A DNA stretch of 64,000 bases from Hyparrhenia diplandra (lineage: Eukaryota; Streptophyta; Magnoliopsida; Poales; Poaceae): the NCBI GenBank assembly GCA_015847255.1, contig JADLZK010007807.1, forward strand, positions 124,001 through 188,000, written 5' to 3'. Below are positions 20,950 through 32,289 of the stretch, piece by piece (position 1 is the stretch's first letter; each line of letters opens with the position of its first letter). The position numbers and the translations under genes were made by a program. Under the pieces are notes generated by a model. It was not told the origin of the DNA. It searched no databases and saw nothing but the letters and a program-made list of their open reading frames with translations.

Positions 20950-22361
20950 ATACACTCATGGGACTATGATGACATGTTGGGCATTGAGCCGCTCGAGCTA
21001 CGGTTTGGTTTTGAGCTGCTTAACAAGGAAATATCAAAAGAGGTTGTGCTGACCAACGAGACTGGTAATTGCATTGCCTTCAACATCAAGACGTCAAGCC
21101 AACTGCAGTATTGCACACAGCCAAACAAAGGAATTGTGCGACCAGGATCCAAAAATATTGTTAAGATTACACTGCAAGCGCAAGGGACAACGACACTGGG
21201 ATGTATGTCTCGTGCTGATGAGTTCATCGTGCAGAGCACAAAGGTAGAAGATGTTCTTACAGATGAGGAAATCACTGAAGATATATTCAATGAAGAGGCG
21301 GGTAAACTGGTTGATGAGGTGAATTTGTCAGTTGTATATGATAACGGGCCAGAGAAACCGCAAGCTGATCAGTCACTGGAGGCCAATGCGACAGTCTCTA
21401 AGGTACGTACCACCCGTTACTGGAATGACAACATATACTTTGTTTTACTTGTGCTATTAATTAACCTAACCTACTTTACGTGGCAGGAGGGCACTGGTTG
21501 TAGCAGCTCCAAAGACGTACGCCTTAATTTCCGCCCAATAGAAACCACTTCAGCTACCATCCAGTACAAAGCAAGTGAACGAGCAGCTGTAGATATTATG
21601 ACAGGGGCCATGGGAGGCCTGCTCCCCAAGCTAGGCAAGCTCCTCAAAGGGGAGCATAATCTACCAGAGGATGTGATGGAAGACGTTGAGTCTCTTGAGG
21701 AACAGCTGACGGACATGCACACTGCCTTATGCAATGTACCGCATGAGGAGATGCACATGCTGGATCTACAGGATAAGAAATGGGCCAACAAAGTCAAGAA
21801 CCTCTCGTACGACATAGAAGACATGGTTGACGGCTTGCTTATAAGCATCGACGGCTCGGAGCCTATCACCAACTTGGACGGCTTCCGGAGCCTTGTACAG
21901 AAGATGCTCAAGCAAGTTAGAAACGTGGCCGACAGAAGTAAGGAGGTCAAGCTCACCGCTTCCGTGGCTAATCGGCCAGTGAGAAGTACTGATGTTGACC
22001 CTCGCATGTTGGATTGGTGTAAAGATCACAAATACCTCGTTGGTATCGATGGGCCACGGGACAGCTTAGTAAAGAAGCTAACAGGCGGGGATGATGCGTC
22101 CAAAAAGAAGCTCAAGATCATATCAATCTTTGGAGAGGGTGGGTTAGGCAAGACAACTCTTGCGAAAAAAGTGTTCGACAAGCTTGCTGCGAATTTTGTT
22201 CTTAAGGCTTTTGTTCCAGTGGGTCGTAATCCTGACATCAAGCGAGTTCTGGAGAACATTCTCTATGAACTTGACAAGAAGGGTAATAAAGACATTCACA
22301 ACTCAAAAAAGGAGCAATGGCAACTCATTGGTGATCTTCGAGATCTACTTGAGAACAAGAG
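20950..22361 (+). CDS. MSP domain - coiled coil - NB-ARC (NLR) exons, partial
   Basis: Exon A (20950-21402) encodes a Major Sperm Protein (VAP-like) domain: IEPLELRFGFELLNKE, LTNETGNCIAFNIKTSS and YCTQPNKGIVRPGSK are the core MSP strands. A consensus 84-nt intron follows. Exon B (21487-22361) encodes an Rx-type CC domain with the EDVID-like motif YDIEDMVDGLL, then an NB-ARC start with DPRMLDW...HKYLVGIDGPRD, the P-loop GEGGLGKTTLAKKV (about 22132-22175) and RNBS-A-like FVLKAFVPVG. It stops at LLENKR, with a donor AG|GTATGC at 22361, exactly where many grass NLRs are split before the kinase-2 strand. Kinase-2, GLPL, MHD and LRR are not seen downstream. If exon A were a first exon its first ATG is 20974, but it starts at a good acceptor (TTGTCACAG). 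It is probably a disease-resistance receptor with an integrated MSP (and kinase?) domain; truncated here. Confidence 0.82.
21403..21486 (+). other. 84-nt intron, in-frame and stop-free
   Basis: Donor AAG|GTACGTAC, branch-like CTAAC inside 'taattaacctaacctac', T-rich tail and acceptor TGGCAG|GAG. Its length is a multiple of three with no stop, so retention keeps the frame open and would add a hydrophobic stretch IYFVLLVLLINLTYF between MSP and CC. Confidence 0.75.
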
Positions 22362-24331
22362 GTATGCACGCACAACATGCTGATGGTCCCTGGCAGGTTT
22401 ACTTTGATGCCTATTTTCACTATAGAAAAATAATATCGAAAATAATGTCGGCCCGTGAACTTGAGAGAGGTGTCATTTAGGTCCATTATCCTTCTATGTC
22501 CATAAACTTTATAATTTATTCAGCATGCACACATCCACAACTAGCAAGCACATTGGGTATTGATTATGTATATATCTTCCCGCCCTCAATCTGCACCTCA
22601 TCCACAGACTTGCAGAGTTTATAAACATAGATTATAAACATAGATTATCACTGTCCCAAGTAAATAACTGCACACCTCATTTTTTGAGGAGTTGAACTTT
22701 TATTAAGTTTGACCAAATATATTAAAAAATATACTAATATTATACTTAATTATAATAATGCTTAATAAATATCATTGAGTTAATAGTGGAATATATATAC
22801 TTTTTGTAATAAGTATATTAGGGGATACAAATGTTGATAATTGTTTATACAAATCCAGTTAAACTCAAAAGTTTGACTTCTCGAGAAGCAATATGTCCAT
22901 TTATTTTGGGACAGAGCGAGTATGCATTCTTGGAATATACGGAGACCACTGATAATCCATCGCAAGTTATAATTAGCTGGTGGTGGAATTTAATCTTTAT
23001 TATATCACTAGGTAGCTCCTTTATCTACAAGTAGTTTATGCTTCAAGTAAATTAAACAATTGAGAACTTCATTCTCAAAAAGTCATCTTTGAAAAAATAA
23101 ACTGCCCTCTACATAAAAAAAAAAAATGTTCTTTTACGACACATCTGGCCTCATTTGTTTTCTCGAGTGATATGTTAATTGGTTTTGTCCCAAAACTAAC
23201 CCGAGCATTTCTCCTATTTCTCACCAAAATCACATAGCCAGAATGTACCTAGTGAACTTAGAAAGGTGCTGAACTTAAATTGGTGAATGATGGAGCAAAA
23301 CACAAACCTCAGTACAAACTGGACCACACAAATTTTAAAAACTGGGTCACCCGGTTTTGCAAATGTTAGCCTGGAAACTCTTGTAGAAAAAAGGCAAAAC
23401 CCAAGCAAATTTTTGGGGTTGTAGTCATTAGCTTGTACCTTCATCGTGGTGAAGGTTGAGCTAGGGTGATAGTCCCGCAAAGGAAAAAGGATATAATAGG
23501 AAATTCTAAAGATTAGGGGTTTGACGAATGAGGAGGAACCTCTTGCCCTTGTCCGTGGGCACTATGTGTAGGGGAGGTGGGAGGAGGCAATCTTCCCTCT
23601 GACTTGCTTTAGTTACAAATTACAGGAAGGCCCATGCTCCTTATAGATGGAGACTTGGGCCTTTTATCAAGAAAGGGGTAGGCACAACTTCCCCTACTCC
23701 CAGTGCAAATGAACTCCAAATTTCATGAAATTTAGCACACATAGCTTGCCTACCCGTGGGGTAGGTATTCCCAAGATATCTTGTCAAAGATCCAAGCTTC
23801 TCTATGTATTTTGAATTTCCCATCTTGAGTTAGGGTTCTAACAAGAAAGCTCAAAAAGAAGATTTGTAGGTGCCATGGGAAATCTATTAAAGGCATGGTT
23901 TGGATATATTTGTAATAGGTTATTGAACATAAATTGAATACAAGAATAAATAAAAGCTGCCCAGCTCAAAGAAATCACTAGGTTGTGAAATTCAAGTGAA
24001 TAAAAGAGGTATTTTGAAACCATTCATGGCGAATAAGTGTTGGGTCTATTGTGCCCATGTCCAAAGGCCGTGAGAATCACCTCAAACTGCTTAAGAAATC
24101 AGAATTAGCACATCTCCAAATGTCACGAAGACATGGTTATGAAAATTTACAAAAGAACAAAAACAAAAGATCCAATTTAACAAGATAGATGAATTCCACA
24201 TGAATTTATTTATAATAAACAAACAAGAATTCACTTACACATCAGATTAGCCCATCTGCTAACATCTGCCCACTTTTGTGAAGAACTAGAGTAATAGGTA
24301 CATTTCTCTCTTGAGCCTATCTCTTGCTTGC
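22362..24331. other. Region after the NB-ARC exon
   Basis: AT-rich, without any further NB-ARC or LRR motif on the plus strand. It contains a Stowaway remnant (22690-22922). From 23460 to 24050 short frames on both strands match nothing I know. If the donor at 22361 is used, the next exon lies beyond this region or has been lost. Confidence 0.5.
22690..22922. mobile_element. Degenerate Stowaway-like MITE
   Basis: Right end 'atgtccatttattttgggacagagcgagta' is a diverged Stowaway terminus, and 'aaaagtttgacttctcg' pairs with 'gaacttttattaagtttgacc' at the left. The left terminus itself is eroded. Confidence 0.5.
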
Positions 24332-24664
24332 CATCACTAGTACAGAATCCACTTTTATTCCGGCTCACGGGGCCTTTAGTCGCGGTTATGCAACCGGGAA
24401 CACGGCTTGGGGAGTAAAGGTACTGGAACCGGGACTAGAGGGGAGATTTACTCGGTTGGGGGTACCAATCGGGAGTAAAGCTTCTGCCGAAGCAACGTGG
24501 TCGCCGGAGGTTTTACTCCCGGTTGGTACCCCCAACCGGGAGTAAAGGTTTTTTTTTTTTTTTGCCGTGCGTGCCAATTGTTCATTTTTATTCCTAATAT
24601 AATAGCATTTGAATAGTGCTTATTAATTTGTAATATATATATATATATATACATATATAAAAAG

Positions 24665-24668
<4 letters not shown>

Positions 24669-24722
<54 letters not shown>
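24669..24722. repeat. (TA)n microsatellite
   Basis: About 54 bp of TA repeat, with a shorter TA tract at 24632-24658, lying between the subterminal repeats of CACTA-3 and the end of its Ulp1-like gene. Confidence 0.9.
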
Positions 24723-24729
<7 letters not shown>

Positions 24730-24837
24730 TAAAGCACACACATATATATTACACATTAGTAATTGTTCAAGCACAAATATATATAAGTTGTTCATACATG
24801 TCTCGATTACATATTAAGATAATACTATATGTCCCGA

Positions 24838-27800
24838 TTACACGGGGAGAGGATCCTTTGGCAGCCATCCGTCATTGGTGTCGTTGTAGAACTCGTAGGA
24901 AGGCTCTAGGATCCGGGTATTAATAAATCCGGCAATAGACTCTTGCATGGCTTCAAGATGCTTTTCTTCTAATGTTTTCTCCATTAACCTCCTCGTCTGC
25001 AATTAGAGTAAAATAAAAAGTATTAGTATATATAAGATATGATTAGTTATATAAATAACGACGTCAATAACAACCGACTTTGATGTACATACGCCCGTTC
25101 ATGCTCGGTGTAATTGGTGGAATTTATCCCGATATTCTCGCAACAATATAATCCACAATGATTGCTCCCCTGTGGTTGTTGTAGACCCCACTTTAAGATA
25201 AAAAAAGAGTCATTTGTCATATATATGAAGCAATATAGGGACTTGAATTAATGTAACCATATATACAAGTACATACGGGAATAGTTGAACATTCGGTTTG
25301 CGGCACACGATCGGTCATGTTATGTTCATGTTTTATCTCTGCCCAAACCCCGCACAATAGAACAAAAAAACTAGACTATTAATTAACACATAAGCAAAGG
25401 GTTTGAAAATCTTGAGTATATATAAAATTGACGAGGTTTATGCAATTACCCCCTGAATTATTTCGATCATATCTTCGTACCACTCTCGGGGCCATCTCAA
25501 CGAGTCAAAGATTGTGAGGTGACTTTTTGGTTGCACGATGTGAAACAATATCCAGTGTCCACTACATGTGTAAACGGCGGTTGAGCTAGCTAGATAGAAA
25601 GGTTATTATGAAGAACATGATCGTCAAAGTTACGAACACTCACTTGAATCCGTATGGGAACATTACTACCCTCTTGTCGGTGCGGTGTTGCTCGAGGAAC
25701 ATCTTTATATTTTTCTGTGTGTCTACTTTCAAACCATGTATTGATTTTGGGTTTTTGTGCACGATATAAGGATCAATGTATCCAATATCGATGACGCTCC
25801 TTGATTCGAAAATGTTGAATCCAAGATCTACATATATGGTCGAGAAAAGAGCATATGGTATTAGACACATACATATATTATCGGGACATATTGACATATT
25901 AGTAAACAGAGAAAGAATCACTTACAAACAATAAATGCCGACGATGCTTTTGTCGAGGGAGCTCGGTGGAATAGTTGGTGCAATTCACAAAAATCAACCC
26001 ACATCACGTCATCGCCCGTTCCTCCTTTGGTTTCTTAGTCGACACCAAATTTGTCTTGTCCTTTTGCACACAAGTCTAGGTACTTCTGTTTAGCTCATAC
26101 ATTTGAGTACCCAGGTTAGAACATCTATCGGGATCCCATAGACTCGGCCCAATTGAAAGGTTCTATTTGGTCATCATCTCATGTTGCAGTCTCAAAGATC
26201 ACTGTTCATGTCGATACCACTAGCAATATAGTACTCTAAAAGCTCACCGGTATTAAGCGATGCACCCGTGAGGAAACTTTATGTACTACGTGTTCGAACC
26301 GTATTGATCGAACACTTCATTTGAAAGTGGTCCCGACGTATCTCCAAGTTGTGGAGCAGTTTGACTCTTCTTTCTTTTCTTTGGGTCAATTTCCTTGAAT
26401 AGAGTGCGATCAAAGTCCGAAAGTGGCGAGGGCTTGCTTGAATCCTTATCTTTCTTTTTCCTAGCTGCTATTTTTTCGTCTAAGCACGTTTTGAGGTAGG
26501 AAGTAGGTCTTGAGCTCCGCCGCCGCCGCCTCCGCCACCTTCTTCGGGCACACCGACTTGAAGAATTTTTTGTTTATTTCTTTGACATCGGCGTCCAATT
26601 CCTCCTTACTCATTTCACCGGGCAATTTCTTGGGAATGAGCTTTCGTTTACTAGTCAATATTTTCTTCGCCTGCTTTGCTCCGAAGGCTGCGTTGCCTTT
26701 GTTGCATTTGTCACGGGAGGAGGCATTGCGCATCGCGTTGGCGGCGGTGATCGAAACTTTTTGCGCGCCGGTGGCGGCCCGGGAGGTGGTGGTGGTGGTG
26801 GTGGCGGCGGTGATCGCATTCTTTGCCGGCGCCGGTGGCAGCCCCCGGAGGTGGTGGTGGTGGTGGTGGTGGAGGCCGTGGCGACGCTTTGGAGATGCGG
26901 GGATGCCGCCGTGTCTTCTCATTGGGCCATCGTAGCACCGCCAGACTACTACGATCCTCCGGGGAGCCATCCTTTCCACCGGGTTCGTAACTCGGGGAGG
27001 CAACTAGCGCATCGGCATCCCGGGAATAACAATGTACCGTTTACGCCATGCAATAAATTGCTTCTCAACATCTCCTAGTTTTGTATCCCCGTCACCTCCC
27101 CGCAATTTCAAGATCCACGTCGGCGTAACCTTCAACCACTTTATCCATCGAGACGGCAGCAAATCCCGGTGGTATTATCGCGTCGTGAAGTCTTGGTGTC
27201 TTGGTACGGTCAATCGGACTAACAACCGCAATGGCCACCTTCACCATCATCGCCACCCTCCTTTGGGATGTGCAGCTCGCATGGTGTCAACTTCTCGGTG
27301 ATGTCATCCACAGGGAAGCGCAGTCCGTGTCAACAAGACTTGGTCGTTGTGTGGAAGCACAATTTGCTTGTCACTTGACCAGTGGCTACACGGAGCTGCA
27401 GGTGGTGCACCGTAAAGCAGCTCATTCAATTGTATTTGGACTTGCCTTTTGATTTCTTCTTGCATTTTTTGCTTGCATTTCTTCTTCCTTTTCCTTCACT
27501 GCGTTAACAAACATATTGCTCCAACATGCGCATGTGCTCTAACTCAAGCTCCTTCCTTCTCTCGGTGGGTTCTATAGGTACCGATGTCATCCGGGAAACC
27601 AAACTTCCACGGAACGCCCCTTTGCCTCTTGTTCGACCCGGTGTGCTCGGCGGTCCCAATGGCATATGTAAGTTCATCTCTCTCTCTATTGGGCCCTGAA
27701 CAAGCCAACATTTTTCGCTTGAAGAATGTCCATCAATCTTCTTGTTGCCTCCTCAAGTTTTTGGCCATGAATTACCTTTGCTTGGGTCTCTCGGGCACAA

Positions 27801-28551
27801 TTGTCCCCCATGACCCGAAGCCACCGCTTAGTGCATTCGGGCCGGTTGAGTGTTTACGGTGTGATCCCCTTGCCGAGAAGCTCCTCTTCTTTTTTGTCTC
27901 CACTTAGGAATGGAACTTGCATATCCACGGAACCTAAGCGGTGGTGGTACTCCTTTTTTTCGGCATTTTGTTGGTTCTTTCTTGAAAGTTCCATTGCCTC
28001 CTCTCAAGTCTTGTACTCCACAAATTCGTCCCAATACGGTCTCGCTTGGCAATCGGAGCTGGAACTAACCAATTTGGAGTCGAGGTTCTTCTTGACATAT
28101 TTGGTGTACAAATCCTTCTTCGGGACATGAATTGTTTGGCCATTTCTTTTGCATACTCCAGTTCTTAACTCTAGCCACCAAATCTTCATGGGTGATGACA
28201 TGGTGGTAATTATCTCGTGTCAAACGAGAATTTCAATTCAACCTCTTGCCGGATTATATCTTTGTCGACAGATCGAGACGTAACTAATATGAGGTGCACT
28301 CTTCCTCATCTTCCATAGCCGACATGTGATCGGGATCCTTTCCCTTACAAGGTACCCACAATGGGTATATATATTTTTTGGCATGTTCTCCTAGCACTTG
28401 TCCTCTTCCCACATGGAACTCGAGATGATATATCGCCGTCCAACGGCTTAACGGGCCCTCGAAGTTGTCTTACTATTGGCAGTAGTTGACGTTTGATGCG
28501 TATAATTTCAAGAATTAATGACATTTCAAATAAGAAGAAAATATTATATAT

Positions 28552-28599
<48 letters not shown>

Positions 28600-28776
28600 T
28601 CTTACAAAATGATCACATATATACCTCCTCGTCATAATCGGGCTGGGTTGTTCTCGCACAAAATCCATTAAGTATTGGTCGACATCCGCATCTTCCATTT
28701 CATTATTATTATGATCGTCAACTTCATCATTGCCACCACCGAGGATAATATTCATCATTAATTCTTCATCGTCCAT
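24838..28776 (-). pseudogene. CACTA second gene with C-terminal Ulp1/C48-like protease domain
   Basis: Multi-exon minus-strand gene starting MDDEELMMNIILGG (28776); a (TA)n-bearing intron follows near 28600. The middle (28200-27000) has the family features KDLYTKYVKKNLDS, RPYWDEFVEYKT, RETQAKVIHG-like and KRYIVIPGMPM (27030), then a His/Pro/Thr-rich linker. The C-terminal protease comes from several exons: SRSVIDIGYIDPYIV, FPYGF (25645), GHWILFHI with the catalytic His at 25555-25557, TIFDSLRW with Asp at 25504-25506, and SNHCGLYCCENI with Cys at 25155-25157. The last exon is 24838-24996, ending WLPKDPLPV-stop. These residues match the His-Asp-Cys triad of SUMO-type C48 peptidases. Stops and frame changes in the middle (for example after PGMPM) make the copy decayed, while the protease residues are all preserved. 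Confidence 0.75.
28551..28597. repeat. (TA)n microsatellite in intron
   Basis: About 45 bp of TA repeat, within an apparent intron of the Ulp1-like gene on the minus strand. Confidence 0.9.
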
Positions 28777-28869
28777 GTTGATGTTGTCTCTTGGATCGCC
28801 ATCTATCCGAAAAAAAAAAAAAAAAACATACTAAGTTTTTATTTTACATGTTACGTTGTACATCGTAAC

Positions 28870-29490
28870 ACGTTTGACGTCGTAGGAAACCCTAACACAT
28901 GGATTCGTCGGGAAGTAAGTTTTTAGTTTAGTTCTTCGTCGGAAACCCTAACATGCGTGCTTTTCGCCGGAAAAACTAAGTTTCAATTTGACATGTTACA
29001 TTGAACTCTTTGTATACATGGATCGGAAACCCTAACACATGGATTCGTCGGGGCCACGTTTTTAGTTTAGTTCTTCGTCGGAAACCCTAACACGCGTGCT
29101 TTTCGCCGGAAAAACTAAGTTTCAATTTGACATGTTACATGGATCGGAAAACGCGTCGACGTCGTCGCGGAAAACCCTAACACATGCATTCATCGAAAAG
29201 TATAGTTCATCATCGTCGGAAACCCTAACACACATTCGCGAAACATCTAAAGTTGTCGGAAACCCTAACACACACGCGTGCTTTCCGTCGGAAAAACTAA
29301 GTTTCAATTTTACATGTTACATCGATCGTAAAACGCGTCGGACGTTGTCGACACATGCATTCATCGAAAAATATAGTTCATCATCGTCGGAAACCCTAAC
29401 ACACATTCAAAAAAAAAAATCTAAAGTCGCCGGAAACCCTAACACATTCGCGAAAAATCTACGGCCGTCGTCGGAAACCCTAACGGTTTT
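28870..29490 (-). repeat. Leader repeats with GGAAACCCTAACA boxes
   Basis: About ten copies of 'cgtcggaaaccctaacac' spaced 40-140 bp, some inside longer duplicated units ('agtttagttcttcg', 'cgccggaaaaactaagtttcaatttgacatgttac'). Each contains a telo-box AAACCCTAA (plus-strand sense). They lie in the presumed 5' leader of the minus-strand Ulp1-like gene. Confidence 0.7.
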
Positions 29491-29589
29491 ACCATTGTTT
29501 ACAATTCTCATACAATCTCTAACAATCATATACAATTATTCTCATTTTTTTACAACTTTTTTTTTTTTAGATTTACTTTTTTTTTTTTT

Positions 29590-30340
29590 AAAAAAAAATT
29601 CTCGAATTTTTTCAACCTTGACCGGCCGGTCTTGGCGGCGGCGCTGGGGGCGGCGCAGCCGCTGGTCGGTGGCCGGTGCTTGTGGAGAGGGACCGCGGCG
29701 GCACGCGCGCCTTGCCGTCGCCGGGGGGCGGAGGCGGCGTGGAGGCGGCCGTGGAGGAATGGCCCGGCGGGCGCGCAAGGCGAGGCCCGGACGAAGGTGG
29801 GGCGCTGGAGGGCGGCGCGCCGTGGGCGCGGAGGGCGCCGCGCCGTGGGGGCGCGGAGGGCGGCGCGGCCGCGCGCAGCTGGGCGGTGACGAGTGGTGCC
29901 TGGAGGCCGCCGAGCAGCGCGCGCGCGCCGAGGTGGAGGGGCCGCCGGCCGCGCTCGCAGATGGGGGCCGATGCCGGAACGACGACCGCCGCGACGACGG
30001 GCGCGGCGAGACGACATCGGGGAGGGCGCGGCGGCGGACGACGACGACCACGCACGGGCGCGCGAGCGACGACGACGACGGAGACGATAATGACGGGGCG
30101 ATCCCGGATCGGCGGAGGGGCGGAGGAAGGAGGGGAACAGCGCCCGAGTTATATACCACGGGCTTCTACTCCGCCCCGCTCACCAACGGGAGTAGAGCCC
30201 CTTTACTCCCGGCTCCATTCCCCAACCGGGAGTAGAAGTCCCCCCTCCACTCCCAGATCGCGGCCCGGGAGTAAAGGTGAATTTTGGGCGGACAGCCCAC
30301 CTTTACTCCCGGGCCGAGAGTGCAGCCGGGAGTAAAGGTG
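29590..30340 (-). promoter_or_regulatory. Internal promoter-like block of CACTA-3
   Basis: Between 30170 and 30340 there are six or more CCGGGAGTA(A/G)A motifs in both orientations, the same motif that fills the element's ends. A TATATAA box (minus strand, 30149-30155) follows, and then a C/T-rich, very GC-rich leader (30130-29600) leading toward the Ulp1-like gene. The long frames in the GC-rich leader are compositional and are not called as genes. Confidence 0.55.
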
Positions 30341-30740
30341 AAATTTTTCACATCTCCCGCCACCGTTTCATCCTTTGGTTTTTTTTTACATTTTCTTTTC
30401 ATTTATTCACTACAATTCATTTTAAATATAGAAAATTACATAGCAATTTTAAAACTTTTGAAAAATTGAATTTAACTACAAATTGTTTTACTCCACACTA
30501 TAAAAATATGTAACCTAAAAAATTTTACCTTTTTCTATTGACTAGCTATGATAATGTAGTTAATAATCAATAATTCATTAATGCAAAATTGTTGCCATTA
30601 AATAAAATAATTAAATATAATGTATTTTGACAGAACATTATTTTTACATTATCGTACGTAAAAATTTCGACATTACTTGTTTTTTAAAAGTATATTCGTA
30701 GCATTGTCAAACATTGTCAAATGGAAGAAACTAATAAAGA

Positions 30741-32160
30741 TGTTGAAAGGTCTCTTTTGTTTTTGGTAATTGAGTGTCAACATTAGGTGAACTAATATGT
30801 GTGATTGAGATAATACACGGGAGATTAGTTCACACATGTTGGTGCAATGAAGGAGCTTTATTGCATATGAAACATGACATGGAGTCATGTGACCAAGGTG
30901 GTGAAGATCAAGGCAAGACTTGGCTTGATGGACCGTTGCAAGTGTGAAGGGCAAGTCGAGGCGGTGAAGCGATGGACCGTGAGGCGGTGAAGCTTGGGCA
31001 AGACTTGGCGCCGACGGACCGACGCAACGGTGAAGAGCAAGTGAGGTCAAGATCGATGGACCAATAGTGTCACATGATGATATGAAGTGGATCATATCAT
31101 TTGGTGATCGTGTTGGTGCATGTGTTGCATCGGCACTTGGAGATGGAGCGGAATGGAAATGCGCAAGGCAAAGGTATAACCTATAGGGCATTTCATTTCG
31201 ACGGTCATGAGGAGCCTAGAGAAGTTTATGACCGGGTTTAGGATAGATGGCCGTACTATTAAGAGGGGCAAACCGGGTTTGCATATCGGTCATCTAGTGC
31301 CACTTGAGCGATCTAACTTTGCGATGTGTTAGGATCGAGTGGCGTGACAAGAGCTAACCCGGCCTTTGAAATGATTGTGAAAATGCTAACACACATGCAC
31401 ATGGTGATGTACACTTGGTGGTGTTGGCACATTTGCAAAGGCGGCGGTGATTGCGGCGTTTTTGAGAAAATGAGATGCATATTTTCTATTGCGCGGATGC
31501 AAGTTGGTGGTGAATACGTGCTATTCCTGGTGTTCAAGTTGGTATACTTGTTGGGTAGCATGTCGAAGCAAAGGCGACGGAGAAACGATGAAGTTTCGCA
31601 GGGGAAGCGGGGACCGGACGGCGCCGCCGACGGGACGCGCGACCGAAGCTGATCCTGACCGGACGACGCATGCACCGGAGCGTCCGGTCGGTCGCGCTCG
31701 CGTAGAGCCCCGCAGCCGGTTTTGACCGGACGCAGGGACCGGACGCGGGCCGGATGCTTCCGGTGCTCGGCCGAAGCAGCGACCGTGACGCGCCGAGGAG
31801 GGTACCGCCGTGGGCCCGTTCCTTGTCGGTAGTGGCCGGAGGGCGTCGGCCGGACCCGCGACCGGGACTTCGCCGGGTGAGTCCTCGGTCGGTGTCCGTC
31901 CGGCCGCGCTGTAAGCCGGGATTTCCTCCCAACGACTCTATTTGACTTGGGCCCTATATATACTTGCCTTGGTCGGCCATGGCAGGTTCTTTGAGCACAC
32001 TTGGGCCTTGGTGGCTTGTGTTGTGGTGCTTGAGAGCCCTCCCACTCACTCTAACTTGATAGTGTTCATCCGATTGAGTGAGTGAGCGATTCTAGTGCGA
32101 TTGCTTTGAGAGATTGCATCGTGTGGCACTAGGTGATCGTGTTGCAAGCCGGTGTGCTTG
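30741..32160 (+). mobile_element. LTR-retrotransposon fragment (LTR-like) nested in CACTA-3
   Basis: Begins TGTTGAAAGGTCTC and has the 'ggtaattgagtgtcaacattaggtgaactaat' opening and the 'ggtgaag..caaggcaagacttgg' repeats I associate with long grass LTRs. A TATATATA box at 31955-31962 is followed by 'cttgccttggtcggcc' and a leader. A GC-rich portion (31600-31910) shows CCGGACGCG-type repeats. No CA end with target duplication is found: the right edge at 32160 switches directly to transposase-gene sequence that is also present at 32806. Confidence 0.5.
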
Positions 32161-32289
32161 TTTCATACCCTTTGTATGTGAGGACATGCCACGATGTTCG
32201 GTCATAATTATTACATATAGGGTTGTCTCAAAATACGATATTACACAAACACTAAATTAAGTTGGCTTCTATCTTGTCCATGGAGTGTC

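Noticed and set aside
29096..30235. 379-codon plus-strand open frame
   Set aside because: It crosses leader repeats and a GC-rich block, with Arg/Gly/Ala composition, antisense to the CACTA-3 genes; long frames on the opposite strand are equally good.
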